Source: Afipia sp. OHSU_II-C1 (GTDB taxonomy: Bacteria > Pseudomonadota > Alphaproteobacteria > Rhizobiales > Xanthobacteraceae). From it: DNA of 64,000 nt. The stretch is from the NCBI RefSeq assembly GCF_000497575.1, contig NZ_APJI01000016.1, positions 124,001-188,000 of the forward strand, written 5' to 3'. This document shows, in pieces, positions 32,194-42,035 of the stretch (the first letter of the stretch is position 1; every line of letters begins with the position of its first letter). A program made the translations under genes and the position numbers. The notes under the pieces were generated by a model that saw only the letters and a program-made list of their open reading frames with translations, ran no database searches and had not been told where the DNA came from.

Positions 32194-32213
32194 GTTACAA
32201 ACTGGGCTGTAAC
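32194..32213. promoter_or_regulatory. Inverted repeat in the divergent hydrolase/CGNR promoter region
   Basis: GTTACA-N8-TGTAAC at 32194-32213, with a further GGTTAC at 32234-32239, in the 109-base gap between two divergent starts. It has the form of a dimeric regulator operator and could bind the adjacent CGNR protein. Not otherwise supported. Confidence 0.3.
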
Positions 32214-32259
32214 TTGTCAAATGCTATTTTGATGGTTACGTTCATGGCTGCGAGAGACA

Positions 32260-32850
32260 ATGATGACCCAACAGATTTTCGATCCGTCCGAGCCTGTCCT
32301 GCCCCATGTGGCGGCGGATCATCCGGTGCTCGACATGCTGAACACCCTGGCGCAGATCGACGGGAAAGCCGTGGATTCGTGGGCCTCGGATGCCGATGTG
32401 CGGGACTGGCTGGTGCGGACGGGGGGGTACGGCGAAGGCGAACTTCCGCCCGCCATGCCGGGTCTGCTGACATCCGCGCGCCGCCTGCGCGAGACGGTGC
32501 GCGCGCTGGTGGTGGATCGTAAAGGCGGCGGTGCGATCGATCCGTCGCCGCTTAACGACCTTCTCGCAAAGTCGCCCGGTCATTCGGAACTTGTCTGCGA
32601 CGAGCCGGGCTTGCGGCTGACGCGCCGGCGGACGCTGAAGACGCCCGATCAGGTGCTCGGGCCTGTCGCGGAAGCAGCCGCCGAACTGCTCGCCACCGGC
32701 GACTTCAACCTGATCCGCAAGTGCGAGGACAGGACCTGCGTGATGTGGTTCTACGACCGCACCAAGTCCCACCGGCGCCGGTGGTGCAGCATGGCGCTGT
32801 GCGGCAACCGGAACAAGGTCGCTGCGTTTCGCCAGCGCAGGCAGGGCTGA
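32260..32850 (+). CDS. ABATE/CGNR zinc-finger regulator
   Basis: A 196-residue putative transcription factor: N-terminal ABATE-like domain (DHPVLDMLNTLAQIDG) and a C-terminal CGNR zinc finger with four Cys (CEDRTCVMWFYDR, then WCSMALCGNRNK). The paired ATGs at 32260 and 32263 leave the exact start open. Such regulators commonly sit divergent from hydrolases or oxidoreductases they control; here the target would be the hydrolase at 31272. Confidence 0.85.
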   Translation: MMTQQIFDPSEPVLPHVAADHPVLDMLNTLAQIDGKAVDSWASDADVRDWLVRTGGYGEGELPPAMPGLLTSARRLRETVRALVVDRKGGGAIDPSPLNDLLAKSPGHSELVCDEPGLRLTRRRTLKTPDQVLGPVAEAAAELLATGDFNLIRKCEDRTCVMWFYDRTKSHRRRWCSMALCGNRNKVAAFRQRRQG

Positions 32851-32953
32851 GCCGCACGCTCCGGCCGGTCTCCTCAACGCCAAATTAACGACGCCCCGGC
32901 TATGACACCCGGTGGACACCCGCCGGTGTCACCGAAGGTGAGCGTTTGGGCGC

Positions 32954-34372
32954 ATGAGCCAATCGTCGATCGAGCGATTGAGAGAGTATCTCGGGCAGCT
33001 GCCGCCGAAGGCGCAGGCGCTGCTGATGCGCGAGTTCGAGCGTGCGATCGAGCGCGGCGAGGACGTTGCAGTGGCGGGCTTCGTGCTCGAACAACTGCGC
33101 ATGATCGTGCGCGCGCCGAGCGAGGACATGACCCCGCGCACCAGCGACCCGATGCGGCTGGTGTTCCGTCCGCTCGAGCCGTTTCTGGTCGAAAACATTC
33201 CCCATGTCAGGCCCGGCCAGATCAGGCGCTCGTCGCTGGGCCCGATCTGGATCTGGCTCGGCCGCGAGGGCGCTCCCGATGCGGTTCGCGCGTTCGAGGC
33301 GGCGCTGGCGCAGGCGACTGCCACACCCGAAATCAATGCCGCTGTCCGTGCCGTGCAGGCTGCAGCTTCAGACGCGATCGCCAATGTTACCGGCGCGCTG
33401 TCCAGCGGCGAGCGACAGCGCACACTCGGACGCCTCGGCGCGCCGAGTGTAGTCGAGGATATCGTGCCGATCGGCGCCGTGCTCAGCGCCAACGATGCAC
33501 TGGAAAAGCTCAACAACAAGCTGACCGGACATATCCGGGTGTTCGCGGATTCCCATATCACTTCGACAATGGCTGCGCTCAACGTTCCGTCGCTGCAAAC
33601 TCCGCAGGTGCTGCCGTTCGCGATCTCGCTGGTGATGCAGCGGCTCGCGTCGCCTTGGCAGATCGTCCGCCTCGGCATCGCGGTGGCCGCATCTGACGAC
33701 GAGATCCGCGTGGCCGGCACGCCGTTCGGCGTCACCGTGACGATGGCGATCCACGATCTGTCGCGCGTGGCCGCCGAGCTGCGCAACGACATCAAGCGCG
33801 GCCAGTTTCAGGACACATCCAACCATCTCAAGACGCTGCATGACGGCGTTCGCGGTCTGCGCACCGAACTCGACATCCGCTCAGATTCGGCGTGGGGCAA
33901 GCAGCTCGCCGCGATCCGCTCAGAAATTTCCAATTCGCTGCAATCGGAAATCGACAGCGTGCCGGGCCGCGTGCGCCGGCTGCTACGGCAGGGGCCGGAC
34001 AAGGACGTTACCACCGCGAACCGGATCGATCCGGTGGACGTCGAGGAGACAGCGGCGCTGATCGATTTCGTCGCCGTGTGCCGCAACTACGCCAGCGAGC
34101 TTGCGATCAACGAAGTGTCGCTGCGCGCGCATACCGAATTGCAGCACTATGTCGAGAAGGCCACCGAGACGCTGGTGGAATCGCTGCGCACCCACGACCA
34201 GAGGGTCCGCGCTTTCCGCCTGATGCAGATGAAGGCCGCAATCCGGTTCTGCGAGGTGATGTTCGGACCGGATTACGCCTCGCTGATGAGCAAGGCGGCC
34301 GAGATGGCGCGGCCGGTGGAGCGCAAGGCGGCCGAGCCCGCAAAACCTGCCAAGCAGCCACGCGCCGGTTGA
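32954..34372 (+). CDS. Conserved protein of unknown function, 472 aa
   Basis: A soluble, mostly helical 472-residue protein with no signal peptide or membrane segment. Visible blocks are an N-terminal IERLREYLGQLPPKAQALLMREFERA, a mid LEKLNNKLTGHI, and a C-terminal region with FVAVCRNYASELAIN and QMKAAIRFCEVMFGPDYA, ending in a KPAKPAKQP tail. I cannot assign a domain. It looks like a lineage-specific housekeeping gene rather than a mobile one, as its base composition matches the neighbours. Confidence 0.7.
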   Translation: MSQSSIERLREYLGQLPPKAQALLMREFERAIERGEDVAVAGFVLEQLRMIVRAPSEDMTPRTSDPMRLVFRPLEPFLVENIPHVRPGQIRRSSLGPIWIWLGREGAPDAVRAFEAALAQATATPEINAAVRAVQAAASDAIANVTGALSSGERQRTLGRLGAPSVVEDIVPIGAVLSANDALEKLNNKLTGHIRVFADSHITSTMAALNVPSLQTPQVLPFAISLVMQRLASPWQIVRLGIAVAASDDEIRVAGTPFGVTVTMAIHDLSRVAAELRNDIKRGQFQDTSNHLKTLHDGVRGLRTELDIRSDSAWGKQLAAIRSEISNSLQSEIDSVPGRVRRLLRQGPDKDVTTANRIDPVDVEETAALIDFVAVCRNYASELAINEVSLRAHTELQHYVEKATETLVESLRTHDQRVRAFRLMQMKAAIRFCEVMFGPDYASLMSKAAEMARPVERKAAEPAKPAKQPRAG

Positions 34373-34568
34373 TCTGGCGCAAGGGTCTCAAGACCCCCGC
34401 GCGCTATTGCCTCCACCTGACGCTGCGATTCTCAAAAGGCCGCAAGATGGCCTCGAATCCCATTGAATCCGTGACGGAAATGTCAATTGCGCCCATCGGC
34501 CAGCCATGGTGTAACCCGGCACGGAATAGCCGCTTGTAACGGTTCTACTTTGCCGGGAACCCTTTGAA

Positions 34569-35669
34569 ATGACGCTCTGGTTCGTGTTCGCGCTGATGAC
34601 TGCCGCAGCGGTATTTGCCGTGCTGTGGCCGCTCGGGCGCAGCAATGCCTCGGCGCGTGAGGGCAGCGAAGCGGTCGTCTACAAGGATCAGCTCGCCGAG
34701 GTCCAGCGCGATGCCGCCGCTGGTATGATCGGAGAAAAAGAGGCGGAAGCGGCGCGCATCGAAATCAGCCGCCGTCTGCTCGCGGCGTCGGACGCCGCAG
34801 CGGTTGCTCCATCGACGTCGAGCCTTTCGCTCCGCCGGGCGGTCGCCGTGATCGCGCTCATCGGCCTGCCGCTGTTCGCCGCGGGACTTTACGCGAAATT
34901 CGGCTCGCCATCGCTCGGCGACTTTCCGCTCGCGGAGCGCAGCCGCGCGGCTGTCGCGACCGCGTCGATGGACAAGCTGGTGGCGCAGGTCGAAACCCAT
35001 CTCGAGAAAAATCCGACCGACGGTCGCGGCTGGGACGTGCTCGCGCCGGTGCTGGCGCGGATCGGCCGTTATGACGACGCGGTGAGGGCCTGGCGCAATT
35101 CCATCACCTACAACGGCGAGAGCGCATCGCGCCGCGCCGATCTCGGCGAAGCAATGGCCGCCGCAAGCGGCGGCGTCGTGACTGCGGAAGCCAAGGCCGA
35201 GTTCGACCGCGCCATCGCGCTCGATCCGAATGAGGTGAAGGCGCGCTATTTCACCGGCCTCGCTGCCGAGCAGGATGGCCGCAAGGACGATGCCGTCAAC
35301 ATCTGGCGCACAATGCTGGCGTCGGCGCCGGCCGATGCGCCGTGGCGTCCGCTGGTGCAGGGCGCGCTGGTGCGCGTCGGCGTTGTCGCGCCCAAACTGT
35401 CCGACGACACGATCGCGGCTGCCAAGGACATGACCGAAGGCGATCGCAACATCATGATCCGCAGCATGGTGGATCGTCTCGCGACGCGGCTGAAGGATAA
35501 CGGCAACGATGTCGAGGGCTGGTTGCGGCTGGTGCGGGCCTATATGGTCCTCGGTGAACGCGACAAGGCGCAGGCAGCGCTGATCGATGCGCGGGGCGCG
35601 GTTGGCAACGATGCCGCGCGGCTGCAGCTTCTGAATGACGGCCTCAAGAGCCTTGGATTGGACGGGTAA
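34569..35669 (+). CDS. ccmI: Cytochrome c maturation protein CcmI (CycH)
   Basis: Chaperone that holds apocytochrome c for haem attachment. The 366-residue protein has an N-terminal helix (MTLWFVFALMTAAAVFAVLW), a second helix near 86-108 (AVAVIALIGLPLFAAGLYA), and a periplasmic TPR region from about residue 130 (DGRGWDVLAPVLARIGRYDDA, KARYFTGLAAEQDGRKDDA). Start at ATG 34569. It begins the ccmI-ccmE-ccmF-ccmH order known as cycHJKL in rhizobia; a repeat separates it from ccmE. Confidence 0.93.
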   Translation: MTLWFVFALMTAAAVFAVLWPLGRSNASAREGSEAVVYKDQLAEVQRDAAAGMIGEKEAEAARIEISRRLLAASDAAAVAPSTSSLSLRRAVAVIALIGLPLFAAGLYAKFGSPSLGDFPLAERSRAAVATASMDKLVAQVETHLEKNPTDGRGWDVLAPVLARIGRYDDAVRAWRNSITYNGESASRRADLGEAMAAASGGVVTAEAKAEFDRAIALDPNEVKARYFTGLAAEQDGRKDDAVNIWRTMLASAPADAPWRPLVQGALVRVGVVAPKLSDDTIAAAKDMTEGDRNIMIRSMVDRLATRLKDNGNDVEGWLRLVRAYMVLGERDKAQAALIDARGAVGNDAARLQLLNDGLKSLGLDG

Positions 35670-35689
35670 ATGCGAGTTGCATCAGCCAC

Positions 35690-35900
35690 GTCATTGCGAG
35701 CGAAGCGAAGCAAGCCATCTTTTGGAACAGAAAGAATGGATTGCTTCGTCGCGAGTGCTCCTCGCAATGACGGAGCTCTTTTCACCTCTCCCCGACGGGG
35801 AGAGGTCGGATTGCGAAGCAATCCGGGTGAGGGGGATCGGATTTCACTTCGAGCATCTAGCGCCCCTCACCCCAACCCTCTCCCCATTTGGGAGAGGGAG
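35690..35900. repeat. Composite dispersed repeat (family C plus family B, copy 6)
   Basis: TCATTGCGAGCGAAGCGAAGC, GGATTGCTTCGTCGCGAG, CTCGCAATGACGG (family C), then CCTCTCCCCGACGGGGAGAGG, GATTGCGAAGCAATC, a GGATCGGATTTCA spacer and CCCCTCACCCCAACCCTCTCCCC (family B). The GGATCGGATTTCA spacer recurs at 38559-38571 in copy 7, suggesting a recent shared origin. It lies between ccmI and ccmE. Confidence 0.82.
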
Positions 35901-35947
35901 CAGAGCGCGAGGACGGCAAGCATTCAGATACAAACGGAAATGATACT

Positions 35948-36427
35948 ATGACGCGCAAGCAGCGGCGATTGACATTGATCGGGTGTGCGCTGGCGGTGCT
36001 GGCGATTGCGGCCGCACTTGTTCTGAACGGGCTGCGCGACTCTATCCTGTTCTTCTCCACGCCGACCATGGCCGCCGAAAAGCACATTCAGCCCGGCCAG
36101 CGCTTCCGCCTCGGCGGCATGGTGCGCGAGGGATCGCTGGTGCGCGGCGAGCAGCTTAAAGTGAAGTTTGATGTGACCGATGGAAATGCAACCCTGCCGG
36201 TGACTTATCAGGGGATTCTTCCAGATCTGTTCCGCGAGGGGCAGGGCATCATTTCAGAGGGCGCGCTCGACGCGCAGGGCGTGTTCAAGGCCGACACGGT
36301 CCTTGCCAAGCATGACGAAACCTACATGCCCAAGGCCGTCGCGGACGAACTGAAAAAGACCGGCCACTGGAAGGACGACTACGACAAGAAGCCGTCCGCA
36401 CAAAACGTGCAGGGGAGCGCGAAGTGA
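35948..36427 (+). CDS. ccmE: Cytochrome c maturation haem chaperone CcmE (CycJ)
   Basis: Periplasmic haem carrier. The 159-residue protein has one N-terminal anchor ([18 protein letters not shown]), [15 protein letters not shown], and the haem-binding motif KHDETYMPK with the covalent-haem His and following Tyr. ATG 35948 is used because the longer upstream frame runs through repeat sequence. It overlaps ccmF by four bases (GTGA), so ccmE and ccmF are coupled. Confidence 0.95.
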   Translation: MTRKQRRLTLIGCALAVLAIAAALVLNGLRDSILFFSTPTMAAEKHIQPGQRFRLGGMVREGSLVRGEQLKVKFDVTDGNATLPVTYQGILPDLFREGQGIISEGALDAQGVFKADTVLAKHDETYMPKAVADELKKTGHWKDDYDKKPSAQNVQGSAK

Positions 36428-38415
36428 TCGCCGAGGCGGGACATTACGCGCTGGTGCTGGCGCTGGTTCTGGCGCTGATCCAGTCGGTGGTGCCAGTGAT
36501 CGGCGCGCGTCTGCGTGATCCTGCGCTGATGAATGTCGCGCGCTCCACGGCGCTGACGCAGTTCGCATTCGCCGCGCTGTCGTTCGCGGCACTGACATGG
36601 CTGCATGTCACGTCGGATTTTTCGGTCGCAAACGTCTATGAGAATTCCCATTCGCTGAAGCCGATGATCTACAAGATCACCGGCGTATGGGGAAATCACG
36701 AAGGCTCGATGCTGCTGTGGGTGCTGATCCTGGCGTTGTTCGGCGCGATGGTGGCGGCATTCGGTAATAACCTGCCGCGCACGTTGCGTGCGCTCGTTCT
36801 GGCGGCGCAGGCGTGGATCGGCGCGGCGTTCTATCTGTTCATTCTCGCGACCTCGAACCCGTTCGCGCGGATTGCCAATCCGCCGATCGAGGGCCGTGAC
36901 CTCAATCCGATCCTGCAGGACATCGGCCTCGCGATCCATCCGCCGATGCTCTACCTCGGCTACGTCGGGTTCTCGATTTCGTTTTCCTTTGCGGTGGCCG
37001 CGCTGATCGAAGGCCGCATCGATGCTGCATGGGCACGGTGGGTGCGGCCATGGACGCTGATGGCATGGATTTTTCTCACGCTCGGCATCGCGATGGGGTC
37101 GTACTGGGCCTATTACGAACTCGGTTGGGGCGGCTGGTGGTTCTGGGACCCGGTGGAGAATGCCTCGCTGATGCCGTGGCTCGCGGGCACTGCGCTGCTT
37201 CATTCGGCGGTGGTGATGGAGAAACGCGACGCGCTGAAGGTCTGGACCATTCTTCTGGCGATCCTGACATTCTCGCTCTCGCTGCTCGGCACCTTCCTGG
37301 TGCGCTCCGGTGTGCTGACTTCGGTGCATACCTTCGCCAGCGATCCCGCGCGCGGCGTGTTCATCCTGATGATCCTGTGCCTGTTCATCGGCGGCAGCCT
37401 CAGCCTGTATGCGTGGCGGGCGGCGGCGTTGAAGCAGGGCGGCTTGTTCGCGCCGATTTCGCGCGAAGGCGCGCTGGTGCTGAACAACCTGCTGCTCACA
37501 ACAGCCTGCGCGACGGTGTTCGTCGGCACACTGTATCCCCTAGCGCTTGAGGTTCTCACCGGCGACAAGATCTCGGTCGGTGCGCCGTTCTTCAATCTGA
37601 CATTTGCGCCGCTGTTCCTGCCGCTCTTGCTCGCGGTGCCGTTCGGGCCGCTGCTGGCGTGGAAGCGCGGCGACATCGTCGGTGCGGCGCAGCGCCTGAC
37701 TGCGGCGGGCATTGTCGCGCTGGTGACCATGGCCGTGCTGTGGGCCTGGACCAAGGGCGGCGGCGCGTTCGCGCCGCTGATGATCGGCGTCGCGGCGTTC
37801 GTGGTGCTCGGCTCGCTCACAGACATTGTCGAGCGCACGCAACTGTTCCGCGCGCCGTTCGCGATCTCATTGAGCCGCGCACGAGGATTGCCGCGCTCGA
37901 CCTGGGGGTCGGCCTTTGCGCACGCCGGGCTTGGGATCGCGCTGATCGGAATCGTCTGCGAGACGACGTGGAACAGCGAGAGCATCGCCTCGATGCAGCC
38001 GAAGGATGTCGTCACTGTCGGCGGTTATCAGGTGCGGCTCGATGATGTGACGCAGCAGCAGGGGCCGAATTACCGCGAGGCAATTTCGCACTTCACGGTC
38101 ATGCAGGACGGCAAGACCATCGGCATCCTGTCGCCGTCGAAGCGCAATTTCGCGACGCGCGGCATGTCAACCACGGAAGCCGCGCTGCTGACACGCGGTG
38201 TGAGCCAGATTTATGTCTCGCTCGGCGATGCTCACGCCGACGGGTCGGTGGCGGTCCGTATCTATCACAAGCCAATGGTGCTGCTGATCTGGTTCGGGCC
38301 GGTGCTGATGGCGTTCGGCGGATTCCTGTCGCTGACCGACCGCCGGCTGCGTGTCGGTGCGCCGAAGCCGGCAAAGGCAAACAAGACTTCCGGCGCGTTG
38401 CAGGCTGCGGAGTAG
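36424..38415 (+). CDS. ccmF: Cytochrome c haem lyase subunit CcmF (CycK)
   Basis: Integral membrane part of the haem lyase. The 663-residue protein starts GTG at 36424 within the ccmE stop, has about fifteen transmembrane segments and the WWD haem-handling domain [20 protein letters not shown] (about 234-253). The periplasmic loop before the last helices is also typical. Ends with a KPAKANK tail. A repeat splits it from ccmH. Confidence 0.95.
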   Translation: MIAEAGHYALVLALVLALIQSVVPVIGARLRDPALMNVARSTALTQFAFAALSFAALTWLHVTSDFSVANVYENSHSLKPMIYKITGVWGNHEGSMLLWVLILALFGAMVAAFGNNLPRTLRALVLAAQAWIGAAFYLFILATSNPFARIANPPIEGRDLNPILQDIGLAIHPPMLYLGYVGFSISFSFAVAALIEGRIDAAWARWVRPWTLMAWIFLTLGIAMGSYWAYYELGWGGWWFWDPVENASLMPWLAGTALLHSAVVMEKRDALKVWTILLAILTFSLSLLGTFLVRSGVLTSVHTFASDPARGVFILMILCLFIGGSLSLYAWRAAALKQGGLFAPISREGALVLNNLLLTTACATVFVGTLYPLALEVLTGDKISVGAPFFNLTFAPLFLPLLLAVPFGPLLAWKRGDIVGAAQRLTAAGIVALVTMAVLWAWTKGGGAFAPLMIGVAAFVVLGSLTDIVERTQLFRAPFAISLSRARGLPRSTWGSAFAHAGLGIALIGIVCETTWNSESIASMQPKDVVTVGGYQVRLDDVTQQQGPNYREAISHFTVMQDGKTIGILSPSKRNFATRGMSTTEAALLTRGVSQIYVSLGDAHADGSVAVRIYHKPMVLLIWFGPVLMAFGGFLSLTDRRLRVGAPKPAKANKTSGALQAAE

Positions 38416-38510
38416 GGATGTTGCGCGCGAACGCAAAGATATTTGCGATGTCGTCCGCGCATTTGGCGGGACGACATCGCGCATGGAGCGAACGTCTGCG
38501 GATGTTTCTT

Positions 38511-38623
38511 CACCTCTCCCCGATGGGGAGAGGTCGGCGCGCAGCGCCGGGTGAGGGGGATCGGATTTCAACTCTGACATCCAGCGCCCCTCACCCCAAC
38601 CCTCTCCCCGTGGGGGAGAGGGG
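38511..38623. repeat. Dispersed palindromic repeat, family B (copy 7)
   Basis: CCTCTCCCCGATGGGGAGAGGTC, GGCGCGCAGCGCCGGGTGAGGG, GGATCGGATTTCA spacer and CCCCTCACCCCAACCCTCTCCCCGTGGGGGAGAGG. It sits between ccmF and ccmH, ending about 25 bases before the probable ccmH start, and its sequence is read in frame by the longer ORF. Confidence 0.82.
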
Positions 38624-38648
38624 GCGCATCCTCCGTGTTTCGCGCGCA

Positions 38649-39149
38649 TTGGCTTCCAGCGTAGCGATTCTGTTGATTGTTGGTGCCGTTCTCCTGCCCT
38701 CCGTCGCCTTAGCCGTGCAGCCTGACGAGATCATGGCCGATCCTGCGCAGGAGGCGCGGGCGCGCAACCTGTCGCGCGAACTGCGCTGCATGGTCTGCCA
38801 AAATCAGTCGATCGACGATTCCGACGCGCCGCTGGCGCGCGATCTGCGCCTGCTGGTGCGCGAGCGCATCGCTGCCGGCAACACCGATCAGCAGGTAATG
38901 GACTTCCTCGTCGCGCGCTACGGCGAGTTCGTGCTGCTCAAGCCGCGCGTCGAAAGCCGGACTCTTTTGCTGTGGCTGATTCCCCCGCTGGTGCTGGCCG
39001 GGGGCGGGCTGGCGCTCTGGTTCGGTAACCGCCGCCGCAACAGGGCTGCCGCAGCCGAGGAGGGTGCGTCATTCCAACTCACCCCCGAGGAAGAGGCGCG
39101 GCTGGAGAAGCTCATCGCGGGCGAGGAACCGCCGAAAACGTCCGTTTAG
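38649..39149 (+). CDS. ccmH: Cytochrome c maturation thiol reductase CcmH (CycL)
   Basis: Reduces apocytochrome thiols with CcmG. A signal helix ([19 protein letters not shown]) is followed by [16 protein letters not shown] and the active site [19 protein letters not shown] (C47, C50 from this start), then a second helix ([20 protein letters not shown]) and a charged tail; about 166 residues, normal for the short CcmH form. The start is unsure: the frame is open through the repeat, no ATG lies between repeat and signal peptide, and TTG 38649 has no clear ribosome site. The repeat may have displaced the native start. Confidence 0.9.
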   Translation: MASSVAILLIVGAVLLPSVALAVQPDEIMADPAQEARARNLSRELRCMVCQNQSIDDSDAPLARDLRLLVRERIAAGNTDQQVMDFLVARYGEFVLLKPRVESRTLLLWLIPPLVLAGGGLALWFGNRRRNRAAAAEEGASFQLTPEEEARLEKLIAGEEPPKTSV

Positions 39150-39343
39150 CGGGCTTTTCGCGCGCCGGTTCCGATCTCGATCCGGCGCAGGCATCAAGGG
39201 CCGCTGAGGCCCTGTTTTCATTACAAAACATTAATTCCCCCGTCAGAGCGCGGTAAGGCTGCGCCCCCCATCTTCCAGAGCACAGGTGCACACATGCACC
39301 GCGAGATTCGCACCCCGTTTTCGCGCCCTTCTGGAGATTGTTC

Positions 39344-40936
39344 ATGACCGACCGCCCCACCGATCTTTCCAAACTTCCATCCTACGTCGCTCCCCGCCGT
39401 TCCATTTTCTCCGCGCGCAAGTTCGCGCTGATGGCTTCGGTCGTCGCGGGCCTCGGCGTCGCCGCTTATGGTCTCAGCCCGTCGAATAACTTCGACCTGC
39501 TGACCACGACCGCGCATGCGCAGGTCAACAAGGAAGTTCGTCAGGTTCAGCAGCCGATCGGCTTTGCCGACATCGTCGAGCGCGTGAAGCCCTCGGTGGT
39601 TTCGGTGCGCGTCAAGATCGCGGAGAAGGTGACCACGGGCGAAAACGCGAGCCCGGAAGACAATCCGTTCCCGCCGAACTCGCCGATGGAGCGCTTCTTC
39701 CGCCGCTTCGGCGGTCCGGATGGATTCCCCGGTGGCCGTGGCGGCCGCGGTGGTCGTGGCGGTGGTCAGATGACCGGGCAGGGCTCGGGCTTCTTCATCT
39801 CCGCTGATGGTTTCGCCGTGACCAATAATCACGTGGTCGATGGTGCCGACAAGGTCGAAGTCACCACAGACGACGGCAAGGTTCACACCGCTAAGGTGAT
39901 CGGCACCGATCCGCGCACCGATCTCGCGCTGATCAAGGTCGATGGCGTCAGCAACATGCCGTTCGCTAAATTGTCTGACGGTCAGCCGCGGATCGGCGAC
40001 TGGGTGCTTGCGGTCGGCAATCCGTTCGGCCTCGGCGGCACCGTGACCGCCGGCATCGTTTCAGCCCGCGGCCGTGACATCGGCAACGGTCCGTATGACG
40101 ATTTCATCCAGATCGACGCGCCCGTGAACAAGGGCAACTCTGGTGGTCCGACCTTCAACACCGAAGGCGATGTTGTCGGCGTGAACACTGCGATCTATTC
40201 GCCGTCGGGCGGTAGCGTCGGCATTGCCTTCGCGATCCCGGCTTCGACCGTGAAGAGTGTCGTGCAGCAGCTCAAGGACAAGGGCACGGTCAGCCGCGGC
40301 TGGATCGGTGTTCAGATCCAGCAGGTGACGCCTGAGATCGCCGAAAGCCTCGGTCTGAAGAAGACCGAAGGCGCGCTGGTTGCGGAGCCGCAGGCCAACG
40401 GTCCGGCTGCGAAGGCGGGCGTTGAATCCGGTGACGTGATCACGCGGGTCAACGACCAGCCGGTGAAGGATGCGCGCGAACTCGCCCGCACCATCGGCAG
40501 CATGGCGCCGGGTCAGACGGTCAAGCTGGTCGTGGTTCACAAGGGCCAGGACAAGATCCTCAGCATGACGCTCGGCGAATTGCCGAACGCCAGGGCTGCA
40601 AGTGCCGATACCGATCAGAAGGACAGCGGCAAGTCGGGCCGTGGCAACGTCACCGTGCCGAACCTCGGTTTGACGCTGGCTCCCGCGAACAGCGTGGCCG
40701 GCGCGGGCAAGGAAGGCGTGGTCGTGACCGACGTCGATCCGAACAGCCCGTCGGCTGAGCGCGGCTTCAAGGAAGGCGACGTCATTCTCGAAGTCGCCGG
40801 CAAGCTGGTTTCGAACCCGGCTGAAGTCCGCGAGGCGATCAACACCGCGCGCAGCGAGAACAAGAACAGCGTTCTGGTTCGCGTGAAGTCCGGAGACTCG
40901 TCGCGCTTCGTCGCGATGCCGGTCGCCAAGGGTTGA
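39344..40936 (+). CDS. degP: DegP/HtrA periplasmic serine protease (Do family)
   Basis: A 530-residue envelope protease: N-terminal signal/anchor segment, glycine-rich GGRGGRGGRGGGQ insert before the catalytic domain, catalytic triad H163 (NNHVVDG), D193 (TDLALIK) and S266 (KGNSGGP), then two PDZ domains (about 310-400 and 430-530). ATG 39344 has GGAG seven bases upstream. It follows ccmH as in the rhizobial cycHJKL-degP locus. A long spacer with a repeat and terminator lies before the next two-component system. Confidence 0.94.
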   Translation: MTDRPTDLSKLPSYVAPRRSIFSARKFALMASVVAGLGVAAYGLSPSNNFDLLTTTAHAQVNKEVRQVQQPIGFADIVERVKPSVVSVRVKIAEKVTTGENASPEDNPFPPNSPMERFFRRFGGPDGFPGGRGGRGGRGGGQMTGQGSGFFISADGFAVTNNHVVDGADKVEVTTDDGKVHTAKVIGTDPRTDLALIKVDGVSNMPFAKLSDGQPRIGDWVLAVGNPFGLGGTVTAGIVSARGRDIGNGPYDDFIQIDAPVNKGNSGGPTFNTEGDVVGVNTAIYSPSGGSVGIAFAIPASTVKSVVQQLKDKGTVSRGWIGVQIQQVTPEIAESLGLKKTEGALVAEPQANGPAAKAGVESGDVITRVNDQPVKDARELARTIGSMAPGQTVKLVVVHKGQDKILSMTLGELPNARAASADTDQKDSGKSGRGNVTVPNLGLTLAPANSVAGAGKEGVVVTDVDPNSPSAERGFKEGDVILEVAGKLVSNPAEVREAINTARSENKNSVLVRVKSGDSSRFVAMPVAKG

Positions 40937-40937
40937 G

Positions 40938-40998
40938 GCATGATCCCGAAAAGTGGGCACCGGTTTTCGGATCAGATCATGCCCACTTCGATAGTTTA
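40938..40998. repeat. Dispersed inverted repeat (Rhizobiales GCATGATCCCGAAAAGTGGG type)
   Basis: Starts GCATGATCCCGAAAAGTGGGC, with nested inverted arms: GCATGAT 40938-40944 with ATCATGC 40976-40982, and AAGTGGGC 40951-40958 with GCCCACTT 40981-40988. This sequence type is widely scattered in rhizobial genomes. A separate palindrome GCATGATGC/GCATCATGC occurs at 41105-41130. The rest of 40999-41203 shows no gene I can support. Confidence 0.75.
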
Positions 40999-41203
40999 AC
41001 ATCCGCGCAAGCGGGTGAGAAATGGGGAGTTGTCGCCGGCAAAGTAGCCCCCGCCGACGGCTCCTTCCCGGGGGCGGGCCACAAGCCCGTCCCTTGAAAT
41101 CAAGGCATGATGCGATTTTCAGCATCATGCAGGGATGCTTTCGATGGAAAACGCCCCCCTCCGTCGAAAGCGGCGCGATCGCACTCCAGTCGGTCGTGCA
41201 ATG

Positions 41204-41245
41204 CGGGCGGCGAAGTCCCCCAGCTTCGCCGCCCGTTCTCTTTCT
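41204..41245 (+). terminator. Rho-independent-type terminator between degP and the response regulator
   Basis: A perfect 12-bp stem CGGGCGGCGAAG (41204-41215) with CTTCGCCGCCCG (41224-41235), loop TCCCCCAG, then a pyrimidine-rich TTCTCTTTCTC. Likely closes degP; the T run is interrupted, so efficiency may be moderate. Confidence 0.7.
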
Positions 41246-41354
41246 CTTGTCGGGGCTGGCGGCCGCGGGCACGTCATCCGCTGCCTTGCATGAGGACGAT
41301 CGTCGCGCCATGGTGACACAAAGCTCCGCTGCTCAGACCCAGACCGAATCACAG

Positions 41355-42035
41355 ATGCGACTGCTCATCGTTGAAGACGACCGCGAGTCGGCGGACTATC
41401 TCGTGAAGGCATTTCGCGAGGTCGGCCATATCGCGGACCATGCGGGTGACGGCGAGGAAGGCCTCGCGCTGGCAGAGTCCGGCGATTACGACGTACTCGT
41501 GATCGATCGCATGCTGCCCAAGCGCGACGGGCTGTCGATCATCGGTACCCTGCGCGGCAAGGGCAATCATACCCCGGCGCTGATCCTTTCGGCGCTCGGC
41601 CAGGTCGACGACCGCATCAAGGGACTTCGCGCCGGCGGCGACGACTATCTGCCGAAGCCCTATTCATTTGCCGAACTGCTGGCGCGCGTCGAAGTGCTGT
41701 CGCGCCGCCACGGCGGTCCATCCGAAGAAACGACCTATCGCGTCGGCGATCTCGAACTCGACCGGCTCTCGCACCAGGTCAAGCGCGGCACCACCGAGAT
41801 CACTTTGCAGCCGCGCGAATTTCGGCTGCTCGAATACTTGATGAAACATGCGGGGCAGGTCGTGACCCGCACCATGCTGCTCGAAAACGTGTGGGACTAT
41901 CACTTCGATCCGCAGACCAACGTGATCGATGTGCATATTTCGCGGCTGCGCTCCAAGATTGACAAGGGACAGGATCGTCCGCTGCTGCACACCATTCGTG
42001 GTGCCGGATACATGATCCGTGACGGCATTCGGTAA
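41355..42035 (+). CDS. OmpR-family response regulator, degP-linked
   Basis: A 226-residue regulator: receiver domain with EDDRES, the Asp acceptor in VLVIDRMLPKRDG (about 51) and Lys of YLPKPY, then an OmpR winged helix with REFRLLEYLMKHAG and HISRLRSKIDKG. ATG 41355 is the usual family start; ATG 41311 in frame would add 15 residues. It overlaps the kinase gene by 17 bases. Order degP-regulator-kinase-glnE suggests an envelope-stress role, by context only. Confidence 0.9.
   Translation: MRLLIVEDDRESADYLVKAFREVGHIADHAGDGEEGLALAESGDYDVLVIDRMLPKRDGLSIIGTLRGKGNHTPALILSALGQVDDRIKGLRAGGDDYLPKPYSFAELLARVEVLSRRHGGPSEETTYRVGDLELDRLSHQVKRGTTEITLQPREFRLLEYLMKHAGQVVTRTMLLENVWDYHFDPQTNVIDVHISRLRSKIDKGQDRPLLHTIRGAGYMIRDGIR

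Noticed and set aside
7643-38623. Family B repeats considered as a CRISPR array
   Set aside because: Copies are kilobases apart, differ in internal sequence, and have no regular spacers or cas genes.
40061-41311. 416-residue minus-strand ORF spanning the degP 3' end and spacer
   Set aside because: Crosses a repeat and a terminator and has no domain, so it is a composition artefact.
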